Of a stretch of DNA of 64,000 bases, positions 19,681 to 29,994 are shown one piece after another; within the stretch, counting starts at the first letter, position 1; each line of letters opens with the position of its first letter. A model generated the notes under the pieces. It had not been told where the DNA came from and searched no databases. It saw nothing but the letters and a program-made list of their open reading frames with translations. Position numbers and translations under genes: made by a program. The stretch comes from Neoechinorhynchus agilis (Eukaryota; Acanthocephala), in contig CM121341.1 of the NCBI GenBank assembly GCA_051530055.1, positions 15,438,001-15,502,000 of the forward strand, given 5' to 3'.

Positions 19681-21428
19681 TTCTCTAGTGGAGACTGCCA
19701 ACAACCTGGCACGGACAACGTCGTCGCTTGAGCCTGATAGAAAAAGGCAATGTAAAAGAAGTTAACGCTGATTCCAATGCTGCAATAACCAAGCCAAATT
19801 ATCCTCACGAGGGTTTATCGTTCTTAGCAAATTCTAACTTTGATCAAGGGTTCCTAATAAGATGCAGAAATTAAAGAAAAAGAAGAAATGAATTATAATC
19901 AAAGCGATATCACAGACGGTATCAAAGCAAACGTCAAACGATGAAATCGAAAACCTTACGAATGATTGATTTTGTGCATTCGTGATTTACTGTTTTTTGA
20001 TTGATAGAGATTCAAAAAATAAAATATTGAAAGCTTTGACGTTACTATTTTCAAAAATATAAGTAGAATAGAAATTTTCAGATTGATAAAATTGACTGTT
20101 TAGATAATTTTTTGTCGAAATATTCAGCGGCAATTACTAATTATCCTCAAAATCTGAAATAAACTTTGATTATTTGAGATGCTGAACAAAATGATAACAT
20201 ATTATAACCTGACAGCGAGCTGCGTGTGTTCAAATGCAAAAAAGCTAAGATTCATTCCGTGTTATCATAATCGAAGCACAATCTCTGGATAATGGCGATC
20301 ATTCTAAAGTACCTTTAGAAGTTTCGATGGCTTTGGCACAAGAAAAATTAACCGTTAAAGCCCTGCAACGTATTTCCTTCATTTCGAAGGCATATAATCA
20401 AAAAGGAAGATATTAAACTAATTAAAAGGGGCATACCGTTTAAGTATAAAGAGTTCATGTTTAATTTGGCACTTTTTCGGACATGAACTCTTTAGCACCA
20501 CCGCTCTGGATACTGGTAATTAAATATAATTTTAAAATTTATATTGTAAAAACGCACTTGTTTCATTTGATATTGCGGCTTTGTACCAAAAATTTATATT
20601 TGCGATTTAATTCTTCTCATAAATAGAGCAGTTCCTAAAAAATTTAAATTTAAAAATTGCTTCAAAATTCTATTTAAATATTCTTAGAGCTCCGAGTCTG
20701 CTTAGTGGATATCTTTTCGACTTTTATAAGGACTATATATGTATTTTCGTCTGATATTTTAGAGTAACGATCGAATCTGAATGCCAGCAAACGAATTGAA
20801 CGTAAATTTTTTTTTGCGGTCGAGGTGTTCAATCCCACAAGCTCGAATGCTTACGTATCATCACCTACAACAATATTTTGAGGCTTACTATATGCACGAC
20901 TCAATCCTTCGATTTCTTAAACTTCCTCCGTGTTCGTTGCGATAAACCATTAAGTTTTCACTATTTTGATCTTTAAAAATTATTAGAAGCATCGTAAAGT
21001 TTAATTGAGCGCGCAATAATTTGAATTTTCGCTTTTCAGCTTTTGCGAACTCAGCGGGTAGACTTTTTATCATTGCGAAATGTTAAAAGCGCTGCCTTGT
21101 TTTGTCAGTTTTGGTAAAATCTATTATTAATCGGGAAAATCTAAACAAGCGTTCTTTTTACGAACAAATGTAGCGCAGATTATCGCTGTATCAAATCAAT
21201 ATTTAATTGCAGCCTTTTTACTTTCCGGCATTTATTTCAAATATTTTAAAAAGAACGATTAAATTTCAAATGAATTATTTCTAGAAAAACAGGTGAAAAG
21301 TGCGCCAAAGTCGAGAAGCCCAAGAGAAAATGTCAAATTCAATTCCAAATGTGGACATTGAAGATATCTTGAGGAAGATGTCGACAATTAATTTATAATT
21401 CACTAGAACAAGTTTATGGCAGACTTGG
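19681..21428. other. Intergenic, AT-rich, no gene seen
   Basis: No protein-like frame stands out on either strand. The only structure noticed is the hairpin at 20448-20493. Confidence 0.45.
20448..20493. repeat. Perfect 13-bp inverted repeat (hairpin)
   Basis: aaagagttcatgt at 20448-20460 is the exact reverse complement of acatgaactcttt at 20481-20493, with a 20-base spacer. No U-run or conserved partner shows a function. Confidence 0.5.
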
Positions 21429-23050
21429 ATGTTTTTGATCAATTCGTCCTTCCGTATAATGTCTTCTATGACTTCGTTCATTGATTATTTCACGAATAAT
21501 GCTGATTATACATGTTGGATCCCGGATAATGTATCGATAAGCGACGCGATTCCAGTTAGTGTAGACGGAAAATTCGAAAAATGTAAAGTCTTTGAGAATT
21601 ATACTTCACTGTCAAACAAAACAATACCCTGTCCTAACGGCTACATCCACCAAATTCCCGATGACAGATCGCTGGTATTCACCTTTGATCTATACTGCGA
21701 TCGGGAATACTTGAAGGATATTCCACAGTCAGCCTTTTTCATAGGAACAGCAATCGGGGCGGCCGTTTTGTCAATGTTTGGCGACAACTTTGGAAAGAAA
21801 CCATTTGTTCTTCTCGGAGCTTGGCTCAATATCATATGCGGAATCGGCTGTGCGCTTTCAAATACCATCTAAATCAGATGCATCCGATCAGCTAAAACCA
21901 TTATATCTTTCTTATTGATCGGAATCATCTTGATATTTATTTATAGCATTTCGATTTTTATCTGGAATATGCTGGGAGATGTGTGATCTCTCTTCTTATA
22001 TTCTCAGCGTTGAAGTCTTTGCAGCTGAATACCGAGGTATCCCGTGCATGATGGCTCATTTCGTTTGGTGTATAGGAATGCAGATCTTGGATTTAGTGGC
22101 TTATTTTGTTAGAGGATGGCGGAACCTTTATTTGACAGCTTATGTTCCCGCCGTAATCACTTTACTCTATTATTGGATTATGAGAGAAAGTTTATTTTGG
22201 CTAACTCTTCATAAACGACAAGCTTATGTAAATGAAATATTAACAGAAGCATACAAAATGAATTCAACGAAATCACAAGACAAAATGTTTTGTTCGCTTG
22301 ACGACGATATTGAACTAATAGCCGATGATTCAGAGGGCCAAACTCGTGTCCCACTGCTCAATCGGATAAAGAAAAACTTAAGAGCATTGTTTTCGTCAAT
22401 TTTGTTTCCATACTCACTGTTTTGTGGATGTCTCATAATATCATTGGCTACTTTTTGTTATTTCGGATTTACTCTATCAGCGTCCGCATTTTCATATAAC
22501 GTCTACCTCCATTTCTATATCACAGCTATTATTGAAATTCCACAGCTTGTCTTATGTAGTGTCGCAACGAAATTCTTCGGACGAAAAACTCTAAGTCTTT
22601 TCAGTCATCTTCCTCATATCTATAATATTTGCTGCCCTCCCTTCAGGCTATAAAGCAGCCTTGAAGGTCTTCAATCACATCGCAAAGTTGTCAGCTGTGG
22701 CTAATGCTGATATCGTTTGGATGTTCATATCGGAGCTATTTCCAACGAATTACAGACAATTCGGAATTGGACTTGCTGTATTTTTCGCTGGAATCATAAC
22801 AGCTTTAAGTCCTTTCTTGAACGATCAACTGACTTCTCAAAGACTGGCAACTATGCTCGCGATTGGAGGATTTGCACTTTTTGTTGCCACATTGATGATA
22901 TTTTTACCAGAGACAAAATACCACACGATGGCAGAACTTTCTGATATGAAGGGGCTAGGACAATGTGCAAGAGAAACGTTTAGTTGGATCCGGAGGAAGC
23001 CCAAAGGTGATCAAGTATCGGTGCTTCAGGAAATAACTAATGAAGATTAG
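21429..23050 (+). pseudogene. SLC22-like organic ion transporter, frame-broken
   Basis: The extracellular loop and TM2 region read CPNGYIHQIPDDRS, LYCDREYLKDIPQSAFFIGT and then MFGDNFGKKPF, the SLC22 motif that follows TM2. The next block gives YILSVEVFAAEYRGIPCMM, AYFVRGWRNLYL and WIMRESLFWL (RGWRNL and PES motifs). Later come FFGRKTLSL, then SAVANADIVWMFISELFPT and GLAVFFAG, and finally LPETKYHTM. Normal members are MFS permeases of about 550 aa with 12 membrane spans. Here the first span is missing, the frame changes between ALSNTI (21870) and YILSVEV (about 22000), and again near 22645-22660. A 60-bp intron could explain the last change but would delete a membrane span. A pseudogene is the simplest reading. 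Confidence 0.75.
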
Positions 23051-23880
23051 TGTGAGTGTTTGAGAATTGATATAATGCAGTAAACAGGCATTTTTTGAAG
23101 GATTGTAGGTAGAAATTAAAATTTGAGCAGCTAAGATATTTTTAAAGAAAGGTTTCCGGTTGTGCATTGCATAGCGATATTTTCTGCACGAGTACAGTAG
23201 TCGATTCGTCCCAAGCGTTCAAGAAAAGGGGTTTTCAACCCTTTGACGACCGTACTTAAGCTGTTCAATCGGTATTTGCGATTGAATTAATATATAGGAC
23301 CACATTTCGCAGACTCGGTTATCTTGAACGGAATCTTCAGGTTCCAAGAGTCCAGCGCAATATTGAGCTGCCGATTAATAATTTCCTTTTACAACTGTAT
23401 TCGTCTGATTTTGTGCGCTTTTAAAATAGCAATCGACTGAAATCATCTTAAATTAGTTTCTTTGTGTGTCATTCGCTGTGCTCTTTTGACCCAGGGAAGA
23501 TGAATAAGCGTTCGGGTACTTCGAACCAATTCTCTGCTCAGTGGGTGAATTCAACGGAAAATACCAGTTCAAAATTAGATAAAGTCGATGGATATCAACA
23601 AGAAACCGATATACGCCGCAAAGGGTTGTTAAAGCTACGATTTTAAATCATTGAAGTTAGCGTAGTCTTACAAAAAATAACGCGCTTGCCATTTCCAAGC
23701 TTAAGAAAAAGAGTGATTTTTGGCGATGTTAAAGAAACCGATAGGAACTGTACCATCATTATGCTTACGACCTCCACCGACGGCGAGATGGGACGTTGAA
23801 CGTGGTAATAAAGGTTGTCTCCTTCTTAACGTAATTGCCGGATGTTGTCTCATTTCCTTTAGATATGGATTACTGGACCT
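23051..23880. other. Intergenic, no gene recognised
   Basis: A 60-codon plus-strand frame at 23464-23646 (MCHSLCSFDPGKMNKRS) has no recognised family. Otherwise nothing. Confidence 0.35.
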
Positions 23881-23884
23881 CGTA

Positions 23885-24020
23885 TGACGAAAGCATTGAT
23901 TGACCAGTACAAAAATGGTTGCAAACATCACTATCATGAACATAGAATTTACTGCATTCGGTGCAAGGAATTCTATACACCACGCCTTCGCTATCAAGGT
24001 CGTTATATGCAGCTCCTTTT
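23885..24020 (-). mobile_element. Remnant of a second Penelope-like family (GIY-YIG)
   Basis: On the minus strand around 23960-24005 the frame reads EGVVYRIPCTECSKFYV, closely matching the start of the Penelope GIY-YIG domain (GCVYKIPCSNCSLSYV in the 6 kb element) but clearly another family. The neighbouring sequence does not continue the domain clearly, so only a short fossil remains. Confidence 0.55.
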
Positions 24021-24316
24021 ATCAAATTGTTAATTGCGGTAGACAGCTCATCATCAACGAATGGTGCAGCTATGAAGACCCTTCGTTTCGGCTCCTAGCA
24101 CACTGTTTTCCAACCATAGAAGACCCTGAAACTAACTCTTCTTATCACATAGATTCGGTAGCCCTTTTCTTTGAGCATATTCCCAAGAAACTCAAGCTCA
24201 TTATTGAGGGAATCTTGGTTCGTGTTTTGCTAATGATCATTTGTTTGATTCCTGTATCGTATGCGTTTGTGAATTATCTATCGTTGTCGAATTTACTTTA
24301 TAGTTCAATTACCTAA
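24011..24316 (+). CDS. Possible secreted or single-pass membrane protein fragment
   Basis: After a possible acceptor (gttatatgcag), the plus frame reads SSFYQIVNCGRQLIINEWCS, then DPSFRLLAHCFPTIEDPET, and ends with a hydrophobic segment IIEGILVRVLLMIICLIPVS. Three cysteines followed by a C-terminal membrane span suggest an extracellular domain with an anchor. The Cys spacing recalls RAMP-like ectodomains only loosely. No upstream exon was found, and the frame overlaps Penelope-derived DNA at its 5' edge, so it may be fortuitous. Confidence 0.25.
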   Translation, partial: SSFYQIVNCGRQLIINEWCSYEDPSFRLLAHCFPTIEDPETNSSYHIDSVALFFEHIPKKLKLIIEGILVRVLLMIICLIPVSYAFVNYLSLSNLLYSSIT

Positions 24317-24361
24317 GTCTTGGTTTGTATGATTTCTGCATAATAGACTGCTGAAGGACTG

Positions 24362-24780
24362 TTTGCGAAATCGAACTTAATTTTTTGATATGTTTCTATT
24401 TCCTAACCTTCGTTTACGTTATTTTCGTATCGAACACTTTTGGGATTTTCTGACGTTGTCCAATTTTAAATTTCAGTTGTTGTGGTACTGTAGCGAAACC
24501 GAACTTAATTTCTGGTACAAAAATAACATAATCGACTGTTAGGAAATACAAAGATATCAAGAAATTAAGTTGGATTTCGCTACAATCCAGCAGGAATCAA
24601 GTGCACAATAATCAAAAACATCGGTTATGGAACCGAAATTTTAAGTAAATTCGATGTCTGAAAATCCCAAGTGTTCGCCCCTAGGTGTGGATTTTATACC
24701 TTGATAAAGCACAAGATTGTGCCGAAATATCGGATTGTAAAATAAAATCGTTTTAATTTCTCCGCTAGAAAACGGCCAGT
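24362..24780. repeat. Composite foldback with hammerhead-like end
   Basis: Two blocks, A (gcgaaatcgaacttaatt) and B (cgaacacttttgggattttc), occur in the order A, B, A2 on the plus strand. They are followed by inverted A (aattaagttggatttcgcta, ending 24584) and inverted B (gaaaatcccaagtgttcg, ending about 24679). B-A2 against inverted A-B forms a foldback with about 90-bp arms. At 24701-24727 follows TTGATAA, one A, GCAC, loop, GTGC, C, GAAA and the AT-rich tail seen after the same motif elsewhere. Confidence 0.6.
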
Positions 24781-24799
24781 AAATAAAGTTATCCTACAC

Positions 24800-24975
24800 G
24801 GCTGAATTTGGGCTCACGGCCCATTGATTTTAGTCAGCAAAGCGCTGGTCTTACGCTAAGTGCCCATGACCATACAGTAAAGAGTTTGTGTATCCCTCAG
24901 AATCATCAGATACCTCCCTAGGAGACGGGACTCAGCTTGGGTCAAAAGGGTTCGAACCCCTTACCATCGATGACA
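24800..24975 (-). repeat. SINE fragment
   Basis: gagtttgtgtatccctcag, ggagacgggactcag and a palindromic B box gggttcgaacccc match the tRNA-derived SINE family (minus orientation). The middle of the element is shortened compared with the 13 kb copies. Confidence 0.65.
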
Positions 24976-25520
24976 AGCAACCAAATGGGTCTGCGGCCAC
25001 TGAAGGCAATAAACTCACTATCGATGACGTCTAAAAAAAACTGAAAACAATTTGAAACACTAAAGTTTGAAAAATACTTTTGCCCAATGAGATAGTCGTG
25101 TTGCCGTCTGCAGAGTAAATTTCATTCTGCAGTGAATACCACTTTATTGCTAGGGGTTTTAACACATCAAAATCGTTATAATAGATGTCATTTGGGCTTA
25201 ATAAGGATCCGTGTAAAGTTGTATGTTCAATATATTGATTGACGAAATTTTTAGTGACATTATCCGAAACAGCCTATACATTCCTAAGTTAATGCATATT
25301 CGAGAATTTCACGACTTTTTTAACGTTGGACGACAAATTGAGGTCACATGTGCATTAAAGCTAACGATTATCTTAAAGATCAACTCGACGATGTTCCCAA
25401 TCACGACTAGTACCGAGCTCGTAGAAGAAGTCCGGAGTTTGGTTGAACGCTGATAACAAAACAATGAGGATCGACATCGCACTTAGATTGGTCTCCCCAA
25501 AATGTGTCCCACACAAATGC
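24976..25520. other. Intergenic, one weak ORF
   Basis: A plus-strand frame at 25223-25453 (MFNILIDEIFSDIIRNSLYI) is AT-rich and not recognised; it may be chance or a decayed mobile-element piece. Confidence 0.3.
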
Positions 25521-25524
25521 TGAT

Positions 25525-25600
25525 GTCGTTCCAATAATAACAACACTTTTATTTGTTAATTAAAAAGAATAGGACCCACGTACCTTTGGGTAATGTTGAT
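25525..25600 (-). repeat. LINE 3'-tail fragment
   Basis: acacttttatttgttaatta followed by aataggacccacgtaccttt matches the tail block next to the TTA microsatellite at 17.8 kb, in the same orientation. Confidence 0.55.
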
Positions 25601-25689
25601 GAGTCGGGTGACATGGCCTGGTGTACAAACGCTCGAATGGTAGTTTTGCGAGGTACACAGAGCTCAGCATTATCATTAGCAGGACTTTA

Positions 25690-25965
25690 AGCTCCGTCAG
25701 AGCCCCTATGATCGTCGAGCCCGGTCATCTATTTCTCTCATATTGCAGGCGACCGGATGGAATGACAATTTTCCCTTTGCGGTAGAGAAAATGCCCAGTC
25801 TATGACACTGCATCATCGATTTGCTGGCAACAAGCGATCAAAATAACGCTAACTCGGTGTCTGGAGGTGCAGCATCCGCGGTGCAAGAGAAAAAACTAAC
25901 AAAATACTTCGAATTGGGATATGACTATGATTTCGTGCCATTTCTGAGGCTCCCTTAAACTATGC
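25690..25965 (+). mobile_element. Very decayed restriction-like-endonuclease LINE fragment
   Basis: Pieces in several plus frames echo the nuclease region of the other copies: FPFAVEKMPSL where others have FPWREGKCLL, and SVSGGAASAVQEKKLTKYFE followed by DYDFVPF where others have GGAASAAEGRK, KY and HYFVPF. Many stops; an old copy. Confidence 0.55.
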
Positions 25966-26640
25966 GAATTAGGGATCGAAAACAGGAGGCTGCCGGCATA
26001 GGTTTAAAAAGTTATTAAATGAAAATCACGAATAAAACTTATTTTAACAGCAATAGTTTTATGTCACAAAAGGTATAAACTTTAAATATTTTGATTGCGC
26101 CTTACTTTATGTTTAAGTATATTTTTAAGAAAATCTAAAAACCGCTTGTGTTAATTTGTCAAAATGGTCAAAATATATTAATCTTTCGTTTTTATAAATT
26201 TATGATTTGACAATGTCGGATATTTAATTACTTCAGATGAGAGATCAGTCGATAATTAAAGGATTAATCAATGCAGTCTTTAATTAAAATAAGTAAATAC
26301 TTTTACGCAATTGAAAATGATTAAAAATTTACTTTTCAGAACAAAGGATCACTTGTGTAAATAAAGAAACATTAAAGAAAACATTTTGTTGCGACTTCTA
26401 AATCTGCTTGTATTTACGCACTAAAATTATAGAAATCAATGACTTGTATGTTGCTATGGTCCACGCACTCTGGCCTTTTTATAGACTGTAAATAGTTTGA
26501 AAATGTATATTGAGGTTTATTACTGCATGAAATGACTACAGATATTTAGCTGGACATTTATTTTAAACAAAGCAAATATACATTGATTGAAACAAAAGCA
26601 GCAGGGTAAATACATTGTTTGAAACTTTCAAAACATTAGC
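25966..26640. other. Intergenic, probably 3' region of the kinase gene
   Basis: AT-rich, without protein-like frames. Several AATAAA/ATTAAA-type strings occur on the minus strand, but none can be singled out. Confidence 0.4.
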
Positions 26641-26644
26641 AGCA

Positions 26645-27493
26645 TTAATATCTGCTTCGAAACATCTTCACTATGAATGGATGTTCAAGTATTTGTTTTG
26701 TTGAATATCTGTCATTGGGGAACAAATCAAGACATCGGTGTAAAAGATCAAAGAGATCTTGATCTAAGATGGGTAGAAATGGTATGTTGTACATTTGTTG
26801 CAACATAAGCGTTTCTTTTCTTACTGTTTGCAACTCTTCTGAAATGAATGATCGTCCATAGACGATTTCGTAGAGAATACTTCCAAGAGCCCACACATCG
26901 GATTTAGTTGAAAATGTTCCAAAAGGCTTAATTCCTAATATTTCGGGGCTCACGTATCTATAAGTACCTCTATAATTTTTAAAGGTTGGAAATTGTTCCA
27001 ATGGAAGAGAAAATCCAAAATCGATTAGTTTGACATAGCCGTCTTTTCCAAAAACAAAATTTGAAGGCTTGATGTCTGCGTGGATTATCCCTTTGGTGTG
27101 AATTTCATCTACAGCCAATACCATAGAATGCCATAAATTCAAATTGATGCAAACACTATTGTGTTTTATTGAATGCGATAAATCGTCGTCGGCCAGTTCC
27201 ATGACCATTGTGAGCTTTTGTTTATTAAGATCAAACTGGTAGTCATATATGCTGACTACTCGAGAATTGTTTCGAAGCAATAGGTTGTGCTTTATTTCGT
27301 TCGTACATTGTTCGAAAAGTGCTTCGTTTAAATCGTTGTCCGTATGATTGTACTCCACGATCTTAACTGCTACTGGAAATCGCGTAGGCGGAATGTGGCC
27401 AAGGTAGACATTATTGAGAGTTCGTCCTCCAAGTTTACGTTCAAGCACATAAATTACATCGTTCACATAAATCGATTCCTCTTGGCTCAACAT
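26645..27493 (-). CDS. MPS1/TTK-like protein kinase, intronless, 282 aa
   Basis: A complete kinase domain in one exon, ATG at 27493. The glycine loop is degenerate ([13 protein letters not shown], residues 20-32). The ATP lysine is in VAVK (K44), with a helix-C Glu near 66 (TNEIKHN). The catalytic loop is HADIKPSN (D140, N145) with Ala in place of the HRD Arg, and the Mg loop is LIDFGFS (D158). The activation segment ends in GTYRYVSPE, then [16 protein letters not shown] and [13 protein letters not shown]. The sequence resembles TTK/MPS1, the spindle-checkpoint kinase whose catalytic loop is HSDLKPAN. The usual long N-terminal regulatory region (TPR-like) is absent: the protein is almost only the catalytic domain. 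It could be a diverged single-domain paralogue or a retrogene; the intact frame suggests it is used. Confidence 0.85.
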   Translation of the reverse strand: MLSQEESIYVNDVIYVLERKLGGRTLNNVYLGHIPPTRFPVAVKIVEYNHTDNDLNEALFEQCTNEIKHNLLLRNNSRVVSIYDYQFDLNKQKLTMVMELADDDLSHSIKHNSVCINLNLWHSMVLAVDEIHTKGIIHADIKPSNFVFGKDGYVKLIDFGFSLPLEQFPTFKNYRGTYRYVSPEILGIKPFGTFSTKSDVWALGSILYEIVYGRSFISEELQTVRKETLMLQQMYNIPFLPILDQDLFDLLHRCLDLFPNDRYSTKQILEHPFIVKMFRSRY

Positions 27494-28290
27494 TGTTTCT
27501 TTGAAAGTTTAGAATTGAAAGTGTTGTAAGATGAAAGCTGTTAGCTAAAGAAAGAGTGATCAACGCTGTAATACTAGTGTCAGTCACAATTTTTTTAACG
27601 GTACATCAACTTAGTTTTCATTAAGGCAACCAATCAGAATCCAGAATTCAAATACACGAAGGTAATATAAGTTAAGAGCCATACCACTTAATTATGATAA
27701 CGATTTCCGTAATTGTGTTCAAACACAAATGCTTGTTCGCTTTACGATCTGATGTGAACATAAAAACTATTGATGATTTTTCTTAATTTTGTTTTTAGTT
27801 TATCAACTTGAATAATCTATAGTTTTTGCACACAGCAATCGATTATTGCGTAAAGAATGTTTTCTTCAAAGAATGGAAACAAGCAATTATTTGGCGATTT
27901 GTTAAATCAAAGTATAAAATACAGCCAAACCGATCTAAAACATCAGAAAAAAAACACGGAATCGATATAAACGGCTTCTCAGTAAACTACAGTAAACAAA
28001 GTGTAAAAGAATAATCTTAATCATACAAAGATCTATAATGAAATATCGAGAGATTTCATCGAAGGATCGTGTGAATTTCTCATCGTACCCAACGCATCTT
28101 TAATTTTTTTGAATATTTCCAATGCAAACACGGTTATTCTGAGTGCGCGGCAATTAATTGAAGTGTATCTTCAAACATTGATATGTCAAATCATTATCGC
28201 TATGATTCTATGTTTGTATTTTAGCTAAAAATTAATGTTTGAAGTTTGAACTACTCTTGCTTGTTAATGGCGGAAACATTAAAGATATTT
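27494..28290. other. Intergenic upstream of the kinase gene
   Basis: No recognisable gene. A 62-codon plus frame at 27826-28014 is lysine-rich and low in complexity; I do not count it as coding. Confidence 0.4.
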
Positions 28291-28292
28291 CT

Positions 28293-28320
28293 TTGATAAA
28301 GGCACGAGATTGTGCCGAAA
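28293..28320 (+). ncRNA. Hammerhead-like motif, isolated copy
   Basis: TTGATAA, one A, GGCAC paired to GTGCC across GAGATT, then GAAA. Compared with the consensus, C3 and G8 are both changed (to U and A), which would keep the C3-G8 pairing. GATATTTC before and GAAATATC after the hairpin can also pair with each other, giving an alternative simple bulged hairpin. It shares sequence and tail with the 12.65 and 24.70 kb copies. Confidence 0.3.
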
Positions 28321-28604
28321 TATCTGATGTAATAAATTTCTTTAAAATTTCCGAAATAAACAAGCACAAAAAATAATGTCATATTGGATAGCTCTGAATA
28401 TCGATCTGAGTAAAGTTTTCGGCTATTATCTATATTTTTCAATTTTTGGCTTTCAATTAAAATTTGAATTATAGTCTTTCTACTGTTCCGCATAGTGATT
28501 AATTAGAAGAACATAAAATTTTGTCAGAACTTGAGTGCTCACGAGGACCCAGAGGTATATTATTTCTCTGCTTTAAACAATAAAAAGTGTCTATTTGTGC
28601 CTTT

Positions 28605-28880
28605 TTTAACGGCTGATAATTTTGCTTTGGGCACACAGCCCACTGATCGGAATCAGGATAGCGCATAAAATCACATAATAACCTAAACCATTAGGCTATG
28701 AATTTTTTAAAACCCTCCCTATCCTCAGATGGAGGTGAGACTCATTAGTGAGTTTCCTCCCTTCATCGGCATTTCGTCCTCTTTTGTTGCGCGTTATCAG
28801 CTGTAACGGATTCGAACCATTTAGACCTCTCCGGCACAACTGCGGAAACATGTAAACTCAATCCGATATTAAGTGTGTAC
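28605..28880 (-). repeat. SINE copy
   Basis: Contains ggtgagactcattagtgag, tttcctcccttcatcggca and tttcgtcctcttttgttgcg, a decayed B box (ggattcgaacca) and the 3' segment tgggcacacagcccactgat shared with the 15.4 kb copy. Minus orientation. The block just upstream (gaggacccagaggtatatta) is another LINE-tail fragment. Confidence 0.65.
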
Positions 28881-29990
28881 ATGTACTACTAAATTAGTTG
28901 CTTAATCGACGAAAGATTTAAGCGTTTGATCGAAGAAAAATAGTTAAACATTTAAACGTTGCGAAAAGTAGTTCTGACTACAATAAATTTTCATTGGCCA
29001 AATTTAGCGTTGTAATTGGAATTAGAACAAAGAATTGCTTACCTTACAATTTTTTAAGGCGAAACAAATTTGTATAATATATCGAAAACTGTGTTTATTT
29101 AATGTTAAATATTAATCTTGCACGTACGCTCATTTGCGCAGAACTGCAACGAACAGCTTGATGTGAATGAATTTTTGGGAGGGTTTAGCAGTGGGGCATA
29201 AAAACAAGGCAAATATGTTTTATTTTATCGGAACGTCCGATCAATTTGTTTGTAATTAAAAAGATTTGTCGCAATCAATTATTTTATTATTTTGTTCATT
29301 TCAAAACTTGACTATCAGTTCTTGGCTTTAAAAAGCGGGCATGATTCGTTTTACATTTTGTATTTGACTGATAGCAGTGGCCGGTTTCGCATACTACCTG
29401 TTTGAAGAAGAGCATGTTTGAGATTGTTGTTTCCATATTTTTGCAAGCATCAAACAAAAAAGACGTTTTTATAGGATTTTCTCAATCATGCAATGTTCTC
29501 ATTTAAATTTGTTATTGGCACACAAGTTAAAAATATTACTTAGGGAACGGCAATCGTTAAGGCAGATTTTTGAACGGTTTCTTTATTAATGGTTGTTCCA
29601 TTGTTGTTCACTGCAAATCTCCAATTAATATCTCACTTCTTTGTTGTCATTTTTTATTGAAAGTTTTATCCTGATCTTTGAGCTTGATGGGTACTATGAA
29701 TTCTTATTGGATAGACGTGAGTTGCGAAAATAACGTCGATTTAAAAAACCAATATTGAATTTTTTAATTCCCTAATAAATCTAAGATAGGGATCTCAAAC
29801 ATGCGGCCTTGAGCAAGGCATTTCGCACGGCCATTGATTTACATATTTATAAAATTTACATTACACTATTTTGAATTGTTATATTTCCGGTGGATTGATT
29901 TTCGTATAGCGCTAAAAGCGGGAAACCGGTTTATTATCGTTCATTGGTGTCTGTCAGCTATCTCTTCAGTTTCGTTCATTGTTGACTGAA
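28881..29990. other. Intergenic, no gene seen
   Basis: AT-rich and full of stops on both strands. No repeat relationship was noticed. Confidence 0.4.
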
Positions 29991-29994
29991 TTGT

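Noticed and set aside
23701-23997. Single-pass membrane protein on the minus strand (MIAKAWCIEFLAPNAVNSMF)
   Set aside because: A different frame of the same DNA reads a Penelope GIY-YIG segment, so the hydrophobic frame is probably a shadow.
24011-24316. RAMP-family receptor accessory protein
   Set aside because: The cysteine pattern and terminal membrane span are only loosely alike; order and spacing do not fit well enough to name it.
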